Shown here piece by piece: positions 25,467 to 33,955 of a stretch of 64,000 nt of DNA. The position numbers were made by a program, and so were the translations under genes. Source of the stretch: Allonocardiopsis opalescens (GTDB taxonomy: Bacteria; Actinomycetota; Actinomycetes; Streptosporangiales; Streptosporangiaceae); NCBI RefSeq assembly GCF_003002095.1, contig NZ_PVZC01000005.1, forward strand, positions 310,001-374,000. Direction: 5' to 3'. Each line of letters opens with the position of its first letter. Position 1 is the first letter of the stretch. Below the pieces are notes generated by a model. It was given only the letters and a program-made list of their open reading frames with translations, did no database searches and was not told the DNA's origin.

Positions 25467-27196
25467 TCCGCCGGTCCGTTCGGGGACGCGGGCGCGGAGC
25501 CGGCCGCGTGCGCGGCGGTCGAACGGCGGCGCCGGACCACCAGCAGCAGGACCGCGCCGCCCACCGCCAGGACGAGCCCGAGCGCGGTCAGACCCACCGC
25601 GATGCCGGTGCCGGTCAGCGGCAGGGAGCCGCCCGCGCCGTCGTCAGCCGCGCCGCCGGCGGACTGGTCGCCCTGCTGCCCGCCGTCGCCGCCACCGCCG
25701 TCACCGGCGCCGCCGCCCGCGCCGGGGTCGACCGTACCGGGGTCGACGTCGCCCACCGCGAGGGAGAGGGTCCCCTCGCTCTGGGTCGGCTGTCCTGACG
25801 GGAGGGTGCCGCTCATGGTGAAGCTGAGCCGGTAGACGCCCTGCTCGCTGAAGGCCCAGTTGCCGTGGGCGTGGGTGCCCAGCGGGATGTCGAAGGCGTC
25901 GGGCAGCCCGTCGGAGCTGTCGAACAGCACTTCGGGGGCGCCGAAGGAGCCGTTGATGAACAGCGCGAAGTCGCCGGGCCCCTCGACTCCGGTGAGGGTC
26001 CAGTTCACGCCGCCGTCCAGGGCGTCGGCGCCGATCTCCTCGGTGTTCCAGCCGGGCCACAGCAGCGCGCTGTCCTGGGTCTGCGGCAGCATCCAGGACG
26101 CGGCCCCGGGCTCGCCGAGGAAGGCGAAGTCCGCGCCGTCGGGGACCTCGATCTGGGCCTCGGGCCGGACGTGGAAGACGACGTCCGAGAGCGGCCGCCA
26201 GATCTCGCCGCCCTGGGTGCCGTCCTTGACCTGGATGCTCAGCGCGCCGCCCTCGACCAGGGCGGCCACGTCGACGTGGCCGCGGTCCAGTACGACGGTG
26301 TCCTCGCTGGTCGTCTGCGCGGTGCCGCCGGTAGCGGCTTCGGTCTGCGCGGCGGCGGGCCGGGGCGCCGAGCGCACCGGCGCGGCCTGCGGATCGGCGC
26401 CCGCGCTCGGAGCGGGTGCGTCACCGGGGTCCGGCGCCGCTCCGCCGGGTCCCGGTTCGTCCTCCGGCGCCGCCTGGGCGCCGATGCGCACGTCGTAGGT
26501 CGCCTCGGCCGCGGCGGTGCCGCCGTCGGCCAGGGCGCCGGTGGCGGCGAGGGTCACCTGGTAGTCGCCGGGACGGTCGAAGGCCCAGACGGTCGGGGCG
26601 CGTTCGGCGACCGGCAGCCGGTGCGCGCGGTGGGCGTCCGCCGTGCTGCTCAGCACCACGGCGGGCCCGCCGGAGGCGTCCTCGGCCGCCGGAGCCGCGT
26701 CCGGCTCCGGCGAAGGCCCGGGTTCGGCCACCGTCCGCTCCGGGCTGAAGGCGGTGAACGCGCCCGGCCCCCGCACGTCGACCAGCCGCAGCTCGACGGC
26801 GTCGCCGTCCAGGGTTCCGGGCGGGATCGCGGTGGTGTCCCAGGCCAGCGCCCCGGTGCCGCCGCCCGCGGGCAGCAGCCAGACCGGGTCGCCCGCGCGG
26901 CCGAGGAAGGCGTACGCCGGGTCCTCGGGTACGGCGGCGGGCGCCGCGGCGCCGGTCAGCGGCGCGCCGCCGCCGTCCGGTGCGGAGCCGTGCGCCTCGA
27001 TGGCGAGGTCGCCGCCGTCCAGCCGCAGCGCGATGTCGACGGCCGCCGCGGGCGGCGCGCTCGCCGCGGGCGCGGGACCGGCCGGTTCGGGCACGCCCAG
27101 GGCCGGCGCGGCGGCGAGGGCGAGGCCGGCCAGCACGGCCGCCGCGCCGAGCGCGGCGCGGCGGACCCGCCGGCCGCGGTGCCTGATCTGTTCCAT
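25463..27196 (-). CDS. LPxTG-type surface protein, one full and one degenerate anchor-M repeat
   Basis: 577 aa from the ATG at 27196. Signal peptide to about 35; an N-terminal region with part of the repeat pattern ([19 protein letters not shown]) but without the THAHGNW box; one complete repeat after about 300 (VLDRGHVDVAALVEGG, PGWNTEE, GTHAHGNWAF); then linker, LPLTG (525-529), membrane helix and RRRR tail. Corresponds to the transporter-associated surface protein family found beside these ABC systems. Located 8 bp downstream of the binding-protein stop, so made in the same operon. Confidence 0.9.
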   Translation of the reverse strand: MEQIRHRGRRVRRAALGAAAVLAGLALAAAPALGVPEPAGPAPAASAPPAAAVDIALRLDGGDLAIEAHGSAPDGGGAPLTGAAAPAAVPEDPAYAFLGRAGDPVWLLPAGGGTGALAWDTTAIPPGTLDGDAVELRLVDVRGPGAFTAFSPERTVAEPGPSPEPDAAPAAEDASGGPAVVLSSTADAHRAHRLPVAERAPTVWAFDRPGDYQVTLAATGALADGGTAAAEATYDVRIGAQAAPEDEPGPGGAAPDPGDAPAPSAGADPQAAPVRSAPRPAAAQTEAATGGTAQTTSEDTVVLDRGHVDVAALVEGGALSIQVKDGTQGGEIWRPLSDVVFHVRPEAQIEVPDGADFAFLGEPGAASWMLPQTQDSALLWPGWNTEEIGADALDGGVNWTLTGVEGPGDFALFINGSFGAPEVLFDSSDGLPDAFDIPLGTHAHGNWAFSEQGVYRLSFTMSGTLPSGQPTQSEGTLSLAVGDVDPGTVDPGAGGGAGDGGGGDGGQQGDQSAGGAADDGAGGSLPLTGTGIAVGLTALGLVLAVGGAVLLLVVRRRRSTAAHAAGSAPASPNGPAE

Positions 27197-27204
27197 CACT
27201 TCTC

Positions 27205-28692
27205 CTACCGCAGGCACTCGGCCAGCGAATCGGCGTTGGCGCGCATCATGTCCTGGTAGTCGGCGACCTCGCCGTAGAAGGCGTCGCCGTACACCAGGCA
27301 CACGTCCACGCCCTGGTCGTCGGCCACCCGCCGCAGCACGTCGGCGCGGGCGGCCAGGTTGGGCTCCACGAACACCGCGGGCACGCCGAGTTCGGCGATG
27401 GTCTCGGCCAGCTCGGCGACCTGGGCGGCGCTGGGCTCCTGGCCGGGCACCGGCACCACGAAGCCGGCGACGCTCATGCCGTAGGCGTCGGCGAGGTAGC
27501 CGAAGGCGTCGTGGGTGGTGATCAGCTGCCGGTTCTCCTCGGGGATGCCGGCCAGCCGCTCGCCGACGTAGGCGTGCAGCTCGTCGAGTTCGGCGAGGTA
27601 AGCGGCCGCGTTCTCGCGGTAGAGGTCCGCGCCGTCCGGGTCGACCTCGGCCAGGGTGTCGCGGATGACGTTGACGTAGGACTTCGTGTTGAGCACGTTC
27701 TGCCACAGGTGGGGGTCGATCTCGCCGTGCACGTGCCGGCCCAGCACGGCCTGCGGCAGCTCCCAGACGGGGGTGCCGGGCTCGCCGAGGAAGGCGAAGC
27801 GCTCGTCGTCGGGGACCTCCAGCCGGGCGCCGTCGTCCGGCGCGACCAGGACCGCGTCCTCGGCGGCGATGTCGCCCAGGTCGTCGTGGCGGACCACGAT
27901 CTCTCCGGTGTCGAGGTCGACGGCGAGGTCGGCGTGGCCGAAGTCCACGGCCGTGCCCGCGCCCGGCTCCTCGGCCACGGCGAAGGTGAAGACCGCCTCG
28001 CCCGCCGGGACGCGCTCGCCGTCGCCGGGGTCGAGTTCGGCCGTCAGGGTCAGCTCGTAGGTGCCCGGTTCGGTGAACACCCAGCTGACGTGCGTGTGCG
28101 CGGCGGGCGGCAGGGTGGTGCCGTCGCCGTCGAAGCCGTCGGCGGAGTCGATGTAGACCTCGGGGTTCCCCAGGGCGTCGGTGAGGTAGACGAACAGCTC
28201 GCCCGGTCCGTCGAGGCCGGTGGCGCGCAGGTGGACCTGGGCGTTGACGTCGTCGACCTCCCCGCGCACCGCCAGGCCGAGCCAGAGCACGTCGAGCCCG
28301 AGGTTCTCCTCCATCGGGATGAGGCGGGCGCCGTGGGCCTCGGACTCCTCGGCCAGCGGCACGTAGGGCACGCCCTCGCCGAGGTTGTTGACCAGCAGCC
28401 GGGTGATCGACTGCTCCTCCAGCAGCATGCCGTTGCCGAAGCCGACGTCGGCCTCGACCACCGACAGGGCGTCGTCGGGCGCGGGCTCGTAGGAGTGCGG
28501 GTCGCCGCCCGGCGGGACCACCGAGGTCACCTCGACGCGCTCGCCGCCCACCTGGCGCACCAGGTCGGCCACCAGTTCGGTGGAGGCGACCACGCGCAGG
28601 CTGCCGCCGTCGGAGCCCGCCGCCGCGCCGCAGCCGGACGCCAGCAGCACGGCGAGTCCGGCCGCGCAGATCCGGTGAACGCCGACAGGCAT
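27205..28692 (-). CDS. Anchored repeat ABC transporter, metal-binding lipoprotein
   Basis: 495 aa from the ATG at 28692 with GGAGGAAG upstream. Lipobox LLASGC (Cys21). The ZnuA/TroA fold is split: the first lobe begins at 33-120 (GDPHSYEPAP, His66), and the rest resumes at about 319 (DPHLW His328, THDAFGYLA His394, then Glu443 or Asp470 as fourth ligand). Between them, residues about 121-318 are an inserted repeat region with AAHTHVSWVFTEPG, FGHADLAVDL and FAFLGEPGTPVWELPQ, related to the repeats of the neighbouring surface proteins. In ordinary ZnuA this position holds a His-rich loop. First gene of the leftward operon, behind a Zur-like box. Confidence 0.95.
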   Translation of the reverse strand: MPVGVHRICAAGLAVLLASGCGAAAGSDGGSLRVVASTELVADLVRQVGGERVEVTSVVPPGGDPHSYEPAPDDALSVVEADVGFGNGMLLEEQSITRLLVNNLGEGVPYVPLAEESEAHGARLIPMEENLGLDVLWLGLAVRGEVDDVNAQVHLRATGLDGPGELFVYLTDALGNPEVYIDSADGFDGDGTTLPPAAHTHVSWVFTEPGTYELTLTAELDPGDGERVPAGEAVFTFAVAEEPGAGTAVDFGHADLAVDLDTGEIVVRHDDLGDIAAEDAVLVAPDDGARLEVPDDERFAFLGEPGTPVWELPQAVLGRHVHGEIDPHLWQNVLNTKSYVNVIRDTLAEVDPDGADLYRENAAAYLAELDELHAYVGERLAGIPEENRQLITTHDAFGYLADAYGMSVAGFVVPVPGQEPSAAQVAELAETIAELGVPAVFVEPNLAARADVLRRVADDQGVDVCLVYGDAFYGEVADYQDMMRANADSLAECLR

Positions 28693-28734
28693 GGGCTTCC
28701 TCCGCTCCCGGACGTGGACGCGAGAACCATAACA

Positions 28735-28751
28735 AGAACGATTATCGTTCT
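28735..28751. promoter_or_regulatory. Zur-like operator, leftward operon
   Basis: 17-bp palindrome AGAACGATTATCGTTCT, 42 bp upstream of the binding-lipoprotein start. Matches the AT-centred inverted repeats bound by actinomycete Zur/Fur-family repressors; the genes behind it are zinc-uptake genes. Confidence 0.85.
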
Positions 28752-28793
28752 CAATATGCGACAAGTCCTACCGACCCGGGCATCGCACTACTG

Positions 28794-28810
28794 AGAATGA
28801 TAATCATTCT
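28794..28810. promoter_or_regulatory. Zur-like operator, rightward operon
   Basis: 17-bp palindrome AGAATGATAATCATTCT, 67 bp upstream of the secreted repeat-protein gene that leads into the cysteine-free L31 and L32 genes. It differs from the first box mainly at the fifth base of each arm. Confidence 0.87.
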
Positions 28811-28877
28811 TGCTAGGCTCGTGCTGCCCGGTGGCCCTCGACCGGCCGGGCCCGACACGACCGTCCTGAGGAGGACC

Positions 28878-29519
28878 ATGAACCCGCGAAGAAGCGCCCT
28901 GCTCACCACCGGCGCCGCCGCCACCGCCCTGCTGCTGGGCGCCGCGCCCGCCACCGCCCAGGTGGTGCTCTCCGAAGGCCACGTCGACGTGGTCGAGGTC
29001 GAGTTCCACGTCGACCACTTCCACGTCCACGTCCACGACGACGCCAGTGGAGAGCTGGACCCGTCCGAGGTGCTGCTGCACGTCGTCCCCGCGGCCGAGA
29101 CCGCCGTCCCCGCCGACCCGGCCTACGCCTTCCTGGGCGAGCCCGGCGATCCGGTGTGGATCCTGCCCCAGTCGCAGCAGCCCGGCGTCCTGTTCGCCGG
29201 CTGGAGCACCGAACCGGTCGAGCCCGGCGTCTTCCAGGACGAAGAACTCCGGTTCGAACTGCTCGACGTCAGCGGCCCGGGCGACTTCAGCGTCTTCGAC
29301 ACCACCGCGGCCGGCACCCCCGACATCCGCTTCGACAGCGGCGACGGCACCGGCGATGTGACGACCGTGCCCGTCGGCACCCACGAGCACACCAACTGGG
29401 CCTTCGAGGCCGAGGGCGACTACACCGTCACCCTGGAGGTCAGCGGCGTCCTCCTCGACGGCACCGAGGTCTCCACCGGCCCGATCGACTACAGCTTCAC
29501 CGTCGGCGCCCTGTCCTGA
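28878..29519 (+). CDS. Secreted choice-of-anchor M repeat protein, His-rich
   Basis: 213 aa from the ATG at 28878 (GAGGAGG upstream). Sec signal peptide to about residue 30 (TAQVV), then a single TIGR03769-type repeat with [23 protein letters not shown] and [10 protein letters not shown]. An inserted His-rich strand, [13 protein letters not shown] (about 42-54), has alternating His typical of zinc binding. It has no LPxTG motif or C-terminal helix, so it should be free in the wall or medium. Divergent from the transporter operon and under the second Zur-like box. Probable extracellular zinc scavenger feeding the anchored proteins; this is inference. Confidence 0.9.
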   Translation: MNPRRSALLTTGAAATALLLGAAPATAQVVLSEGHVDVVEVEFHVDHFHVHVHDDASGELDPSEVLLHVVPAAETAVPADPAYAFLGEPGDPVWILPQSQQPGVLFAGWSTEPVEPGVFQDEELRFELLDVSGPGDFSVFDTTAAGTPDIRFDSGDGTGDVTTVPVGTHEHTNWAFEAEGDYTVTLEVSGVLLDGTEVSTGPIDYSFTVGALS

Positions 29520-29644
29520 CCCGCCGGACCGGCCGCGCCCCGGCGTCGGCCGCACGGCCGGGGGATCCTCCCGGGCCCCCGGCCGCGCGGCTCCCGGGGC
29601 GCGGCCGGCCCTCCACCGCACCCGCCTTTAGGAAAGCGAGCAGC

Positions 29645-29899
29645 ATGAAGAAGGACATCCACCCCGACTACCACCCGGTGGTCTTCCGCGACCGCGGCGC
29701 CGGCTTCGCCTTCCTCACCCGCTCCACCGCCACCAGCGACCGGCTGATCGAGTGGGAGGACGGCCGCAGCTACCCGGTGGTCGACGTCGACGTCTCCTCG
29801 GCCAGCCACCCCTTCTACACGGGCCGCTCGCGCGTGCTCGACACCCAGGGCCGCGTCGAGCGCTTCCAGCGCCGCTACGGCCGCACGAACCAGGACTGA
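29645..29899 (+). CDS. rpmE2: 50S ribosomal protein L31 type B
   Basis: 84 aa, complete. [26 protein letters not shown] and FQRRYGR are diagnostic of type B L31. It has no CxxC zinc knuckle, i.e. the zinc-independent paralog that replaces zinc-binding L31 when zinc is scarce. No promoter or Zur-like box is visible in the 125 bp before it, so it is probably read from the box at 28794 through the secreted repeat-protein gene. Confidence 0.97.
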   Translation: MKKDIHPDYHPVVFRDRGAGFAFLTRSTATSDRLIEWEDGRSYPVVDVDVSSASHPFYTGRSRVLDTQGRVERFQRRYGRTNQD

Positions 29900-29918
29900 A
29901 CCGGAAAGGACCGCACTG

Positions 29919-30089
29919 ATGGCCGTCCCCAAGCGCAAGACCTCACGCGCCAACACCCGCCACCGCCGCGCCCAGTGGAAAGCCCAGCGCCCCGACCTCG
30001 TCCCCATCGAGATCGCCGGCCGCCGCACCCTCGTCCCGCGCTCCCTCGTCCGCGCCTACCAGCGCGGCCTCATCCCGCTGCCGGACTGA
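29919..30089 (+). CDS. rpmF: 50S ribosomal protein L32, cysteine-free paralog
   Basis: 56 aa, starting 19 bp after L31 with GGAAAGGA upstream. [20 protein letters not shown] is the L32 N-terminus; the C-terminal CxxC pair of zinc-binding L32 is absent ([19 protein letters not shown]). With L31 type B it forms a zinc-sparing ribosomal pair, as in known Zur regulons of actinomycetes. Confidence 0.96.
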   Translation: MAVPKRKTSRANTRHRRAQWKAQRPDLVPIEIAGRRTLVPRSLVRAYQRGLIPLPD

Positions 30090-30106
30090 CGCGCGGCCCG
30101 CCGCCC

Positions 30107-31378
30107 TCAGGGCGTCCCGGCGTCGGCCGCCGCGACGGCGGGGGCCTCGGCGGCACGGTCGCGTCCGGAGGCGGCGGCCGCGCTGCGGGTGACGGCCAGT
30201 GCGGTCAGCGCGGTGGTGATGGGGACCGCCGCGATCAGGCCCAGGGTGCCCGCGACGGCGCGCACGATCTCCTGGCCGAAGACGGGGTTGGCCAGCACCT
30301 CGCCGAGCGGCTGGGCGCTGACGTTGATGAGCAGCAGCAGCGGCAGCGAGGCGCCCGCGTAGGCGAGGATGATCGTGTTGATCACCGAGGCGATGTGGGC
30401 GCGTCCCACCCGGCTCGCCGCCTGGTAGAGGCGGCGGAAGCCGTAGGACGGATTGGCCCTGGCGAGTTCGGTGACGGTGGCGGCCTGGGTGACCGTGACG
30501 TCGTCGAGCACGCCGAGGGAGCCGATGATGATGCTGGCCAGCAGCAGCCCCTGGGTGTTGATCTGATGGCTCATGTCCAGGTAGAACGAGCTCTCGTCGG
30601 TGATGCCGTTCAGCTCGGTCATCCCGATCGCCGCCAGTGACAGCAGGCCGGTCAGGCAGAGGCTGGACAGGGTGCCGATGACGGCCATGGACGTCGACAG
30701 CGCGAAGCCGTGCGTCAGGTAGAGCACCACCAGCATGATCGCGGTCGAGCCGACCACGGCCACCAGCAGCGGCGGCTGCCCGGCGAGGATCGCCGGGATG
30801 ATGAACATCAGCAGCAGCACGAAGGTGACGGCCAGGCCGATCAGGGACATCACCCCGCGCCACCGCCCGAACGCGATCACTGCCAGCGCGAAGGCGACCC
30901 CCCACACCGCCAGTGGCGTGGACCGGTCGTGGTCGACGATCTGGTAGGCCGGTGCGGCGGCCGCCTCCGGACCGCCCGGGGCGGCGGGCATGCTCATCAG
31001 CACCACCCGGTCGCCCGGGTCGTAGCCGTGCGGGCCGGGGCCGGTGGGCAGGTCGGTGGTCACGGACTCCCCGGCGGCGGAACCGCCGGTCAGCTCCACT
31101 TGCGCCCGGCCGCACTCCCCTGGATCGGTCTCCTGCCCGCCCGCGGGTGCCCCCTCCACCGCGGGTGCCTCGGGGCACGGCGTGGACGTGATCTCGGCGA
31201 TCGTGCCCGTCACCCGCTCCATGCCGGGGGCGGCCTGGCCGCTCGTGGGAACAGGGGCGGGCCACAGCACGATCAGTGCGATGAGGGTGAGCCCCGCGAG
31301 CGGGACGATGACGTACAGCGGCGCAGGCCACGCCTCCCACCCCGGTTCGCCGCTCCGCTGCCCGTGGCGACCGCCCAT
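30107..31378 (-). CDS. YibE/F-like family membrane protein
   Basis: 423 aa from the ATG at 31378. One N-terminal membrane helix, an extracytoplasmic domain of about 110 residues with two Cys, then seven or so helices in the YibE/F pattern (TLSSLCLTGLLSLAAIGMTE, GSLGVLDDVTVTQAATV, ANPVFGQEIVRA). Function of the family is not established; its position between the zinc-sparing ribosomal genes and metal-efflux genes hints at a metal or envelope role. Convergent with the L32 gene, 17 bp apart. Confidence 0.9.
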   Translation of the reverse strand: MGGRHGQRSGEPGWEAWPAPLYVIVPLAGLTLIALIVLWPAPVPTSGQAAPGMERVTGTIAEITSTPCPEAPAVEGAPAGGQETDPGECGRAQVELTGGSAAGESVTTDLPTGPGPHGYDPGDRVVLMSMPAAPGGPEAAAAPAYQIVDHDRSTPLAVWGVAFALAVIAFGRWRGVMSLIGLAVTFVLLLMFIIPAILAGQPPLLVAVVGSTAIMLVVLYLTHGFALSTSMAVIGTLSSLCLTGLLSLAAIGMTELNGITDESSFYLDMSHQINTQGLLLASIIIGSLGVLDDVTVTQAATVTELARANPSYGFRRLYQAASRVGRAHIASVINTIILAYAGASLPLLLLINVSAQPLGEVLANPVFGQEIVRAVAGTLGLIAAVPITTALTALAVTRSAAAASGRDRAAEAPAVAAADAGTP

Positions 31379-31703
31379 ACCAGCACCCTTCCTCGACACC
31401 TCCGGACACCGCCGGCCGTGCCGCTCCGGACGCGCCCCGGCCCCGCGACCGGCGCTTCGCGGCGGTCCCGCCGTCGAAAGTACCGGCTCGCGCGGGTGGT
31501 CAGAAACGGTTCGCGGCCCGATGGCGACGGTTGGGACGGGCGCGCGCCGCGCCGTGTGCCGTGGGGCGGCGGCGCGAAAGCGGTTGCCAGGCGGTCCCGG
31601 CCCGGCCGCCCGGCGCGGCGGCCCCGTCGGCTGGTTTCACGGGTTCCGGCAGGCGGCAGTGTCCCAGGTGAGGACGTCTTTCCCGCATGGAAGGAGGCCG
31701 TCG
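31379..31703. other. Intergenic region, 325 bp
   Basis: Divergent promoter region between the YibE/F gene and the His-rich gene. Only an AAGGAGG ribosome site at 31691-31697 is evident; I see no Zur-like palindrome here, unlike 28735-28810. Confidence 0.6.
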
Positions 31704-32006
31704 ATGGCGACCCCGACCGGGCACCGCACGCACACCGCCCACCAGCACGCTCACGGTGAGGGCTGCGGCCACGTGGCCCTCCCGCACGGCGACCACGTCG
31801 ACTACCTGCACGACGACCACATCCACCGGCTGCACGGGGACCACGTCGACGAGTGCGACGGCTCCGGCCACCGGGTGCACGAGGGGCACGAGCACCAGCA
31901 CGGGGACGGCTGCGGCCACGTCGCCGTCCCGCACGGCGACCACGTCGACTACCTGCACGACCGCCACCGCCACGCGGCCCACGACGGGCACTGGGACGAC
32001 CACTGA
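31704..32006 (+). CDS. Histidine/aspartate-rich repeat protein, metal-binding
   Basis: 100 aa; ATG at 31704 with AAGGAGG seven bases upstream. About a quarter of residues are His. It is an internal duplication: GCGHVALPHGDHVDYLHD recurs with one change as GCGHVAVPHGDHVDYLHD about 46 residues later, with LHGDHVDECDGSGH between. No signal peptide or membrane helix, so cytoplasmic. Such a sequence should bind several zinc or nickel/cobalt ions; a buffering or chaperone role beside the convergent P1B-4 ATPase is inference. Confidence 0.85.
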   Translation: MATPTGHRTHTAHQHAHGEGCGHVALPHGDHVDYLHDDHIHRLHGDHVDECDGSGHRVHEGHEHQHGDGCGHVAVPHGDHVDYLHDRHRHAAHDGHWDDH

Positions 32007-32027
32007 CCGCCGCCGGAGGCCGCGGCG

Positions 32028-32057
32028 CTGAGCCCCCGGCGGCGGCCGGGGGCTCAG
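32028..32057. terminator. Bidirectional terminator
   Basis: 13-bp perfect stem CTGAGCCCCCGGC/GCCGGGGGCTCAG with a 4-nt loop between the convergent His-rich and P-type ATPase genes; it overlaps the ATPase stop codon. Confidence 0.8.
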
Positions 32058-33955
32058 GTGTTCCAGGCGGAGCGGCGCAGCAGCCGTGCGCCGTTCAGCG
32101 CGACCAGCACGGTGGAGCCCTCGTGGCCGGCCACCGCCAGGGCGAGCGGCAGGGTGGCGACCAGGTCCCAGGTGACGAGGACCGTGATGACGGTCGCCGC
32201 GATGGCCAGATTGGCGATCACGTACCGGCGGGCCCTCCTGGACAGGCGCACCAGCTTCGCCAGCGCGCCGAGTTCGTCGCGCACGATGATGACGTCGGAG
32301 GTGTCCAGGGCCAGATCGGAACCCCGGCGCCCCATCGCCGCGCCGGTGTCGGCCGCGGCCAGGGCGGGGGCGTCATTGACGCCGTCGCCGACCAGCAGGA
32401 CCCGTTCGCCCCTGGCCTGGAGCCGCTGGACGGCGGTGACCTTGTCCTCGGGCATCAGGGCCGCGTGCACCGCGCCGATGCCGGTGCGCTCGGCCACCGT
32501 CGCCGCCACGGCGGCGTTGTCGCCGGTCAGCAGCACCGCTGGGCTCCCGGTGAGGGCGGTCAGCTCGCGGACCGCCTCCGGGGCGTCCGGGCGCAGGCGG
32601 TCCACCAGGGTGATCATGCCGACCCGTTCGTCGCCGTCGCGCACCGCCACCCGGGTGCCGGCGGCCGCCGGACCGGCGTCCGCGCGCTCCACCGTCACGG
32701 TGCGCCCGCCGACCCGTCCGGTGACGCCGCGGCCGGGCAGGGCGCGGAAGTCCTCGGCTCCGCCGGCCGGCAGCCCCCGTTCGGCGGCGGCGCGCACGAT
32801 CGCCCGGCCCAGCGGGTGCTCGCTGTAGTGCTCCACCGCCGCGGCCAGGGCCAGCACCTCGTCCTCGCCGTGCCCGGCGGCGGCGTCGACGGCGGTGACC
32901 TCGGGCGCGCCCTCGGTGAGGGTGCCGGTCTTGTCGAAGGCGACCACGCTGGTGCGGCCGATGGCCTCCATCACCGTGGCCGACTTGACCAGGACGCCGT
33001 GGCGGCCCGCGTTGGCGATGGAGGCCAGCAGCGGCGGCATGGTCGACAGCACCACCGCGCAGGGGGAGGCGACGATCATGAACACGATCGCGCGCAGCAG
33101 CGCCTCCTCGAAGCCGTGGCCGAAGAAGGCCATCGGCACGGCCAGCACCAGCAGGGTGGCGACCACCACGCCGACGGAGTAGGTCTGCTCGACCTTCTCG
33201 ATGAACAGCTGGGTCTTCGCCTTGGTCTCGGACGCCTCTTCGACCAGGGCGACGATGCGCGCGATCACCGAGGCCGAGGCCGGCCGGGTGATCTCCACGG
33301 TCAGCGTGCCGGTGCCGTTGACGGTGCCCGACAGCACCTCGTCGCCCACCTCGCGCAGCACCGGCACCGACTCGCCGGTGATGGCCTGCTGGTCGACCTC
33401 GCTGGTGCCCTCGACGACGGTGCCGTCACCGCCGACCCGCTCACCGGGGCGCACCAGGATGCGCTGCCCGGGCACCAGCTCGCGGCTGGCCACGGTGACC
33501 GTGCCGCCGTCCTCGCGCAGCAGAGCGGCCTGTTCGGGCGCCAGGTTCAGCAGCGAGTTGACCGAGTCGGCGGTGCGCTGGGTGACGATCACCTCCAGCG
33601 CGCCGGAGGTCGCGAAGATGACGATCAGCAGCGCCCCGTCGAAGACCTGCCCGATCGAGGCCGCGGCGATGGCCGCGACGATCATCAGCAGGTCGACGTC
33701 GAGCGTCCTGTCCTTCAGCGCACGCAGCCCCGCCAGCGCCGGCTCCCACCCGCCCGTGGCGTAGCACGCGAGGTAGAGCGCCCACCACACCGGCGCCGGA
33801 GCCCCGGCCAGCTGCAAGCCCCACCCGAGCAGGAACAGCACCAGCGCCGCCCCGGCCCAACGCACTTCCGGCAATCTCAGCCCGGTGACCAGCAGAGACG
33901 GCGGCCGCGCCAGCACCCGCCCCGGCGCCGTACCCGGCGCGTCCACCCGGATCAC
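32054..33955 (-). CDS. P1B-4-type heavy-metal efflux ATPase
   Basis: 633 aa. No N-terminal metal-binding domain. TGES actuator motif (193-196), SPC in the transport helix (297-299) instead of CPC, DKTGTLT with phospho-Asp341, SEHPLG (HP motif near 380), GDGVNDAP, and HEGST (611-615) in the last membrane pair. SPC plus HEGST define the P1B-4 group (CtpD/CzcP-like), which exports Co, Zn or Fe(II) and sometimes Ni. A GTG start overlaps the ArsR stop by 4 bp. Induction by metal through that regulator is expected. Confidence 0.95.
   Translation of the reverse strand: MIRVDAPGTAPGRVLARPPSLLVTGLRLPEVRWAGAALVLFLLGWGLQLAGAPAPVWWALYLACYATGGWEPALAGLRALKDRTLDVDLLMIVAAIAAASIGQVFDGALLIVIFATSGALEVIVTQRTADSVNSLLNLAPEQAALLREDGGTVTVASRELVPGQRILVRPGERVGGDGTVVEGTSEVDQQAITGESVPVLREVGDEVLSGTVNGTGTLTVEITRPASASVIARIVALVEEASETKAKTQLFIEKVEQTYSVGVVVATLLVLAVPMAFFGHGFEEALLRAIVFMIVASPCAVVLSTMPPLLASIANAGRHGVLVKSATVMEAIGRTSVVAFDKTGTLTEGAPEVTAVDAAAGHGEDEVLALAAAVEHYSEHPLGRAIVRAAAERGLPAGGAEDFRALPGRGVTGRVGGRTVTVERADAGPAAAGTRVAVRDGDERVGMITLVDRLRPDAPEAVRELTALTGSPAVLLTGDNAAVAATVAERTGIGAVHAALMPEDKVTAVQRLQARGERVLLVGDGVNDAPALAAADTGAAMGRRGSDLALDTSDVIIVRDELGALAKLVRLSRRARRYVIANLAIAATVITVLVTWDLVATLPLALAVAGHEGSTVLVALNGARLLRRSAWNT

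Noticed and set aside
25463-28735. A continuous minus-strand frame of 1090 codons joining the surface protein to upstream sequence
   Set aside because: Upstream of 27196 the translation is Arg-rich nonsense and lies antisense-in-phase with the binding-lipoprotein gene, which has its own lipobox, motifs and ribosome site.
28797-28877. Upstream extension of the secreted repeat protein starting [10 protein letters not shown]
   Set aside because: It would begin inside the Zur-like box and put a second hydrophobic stretch before the proper signal peptide; the ATG at 28878 has an ideal ribosome site.
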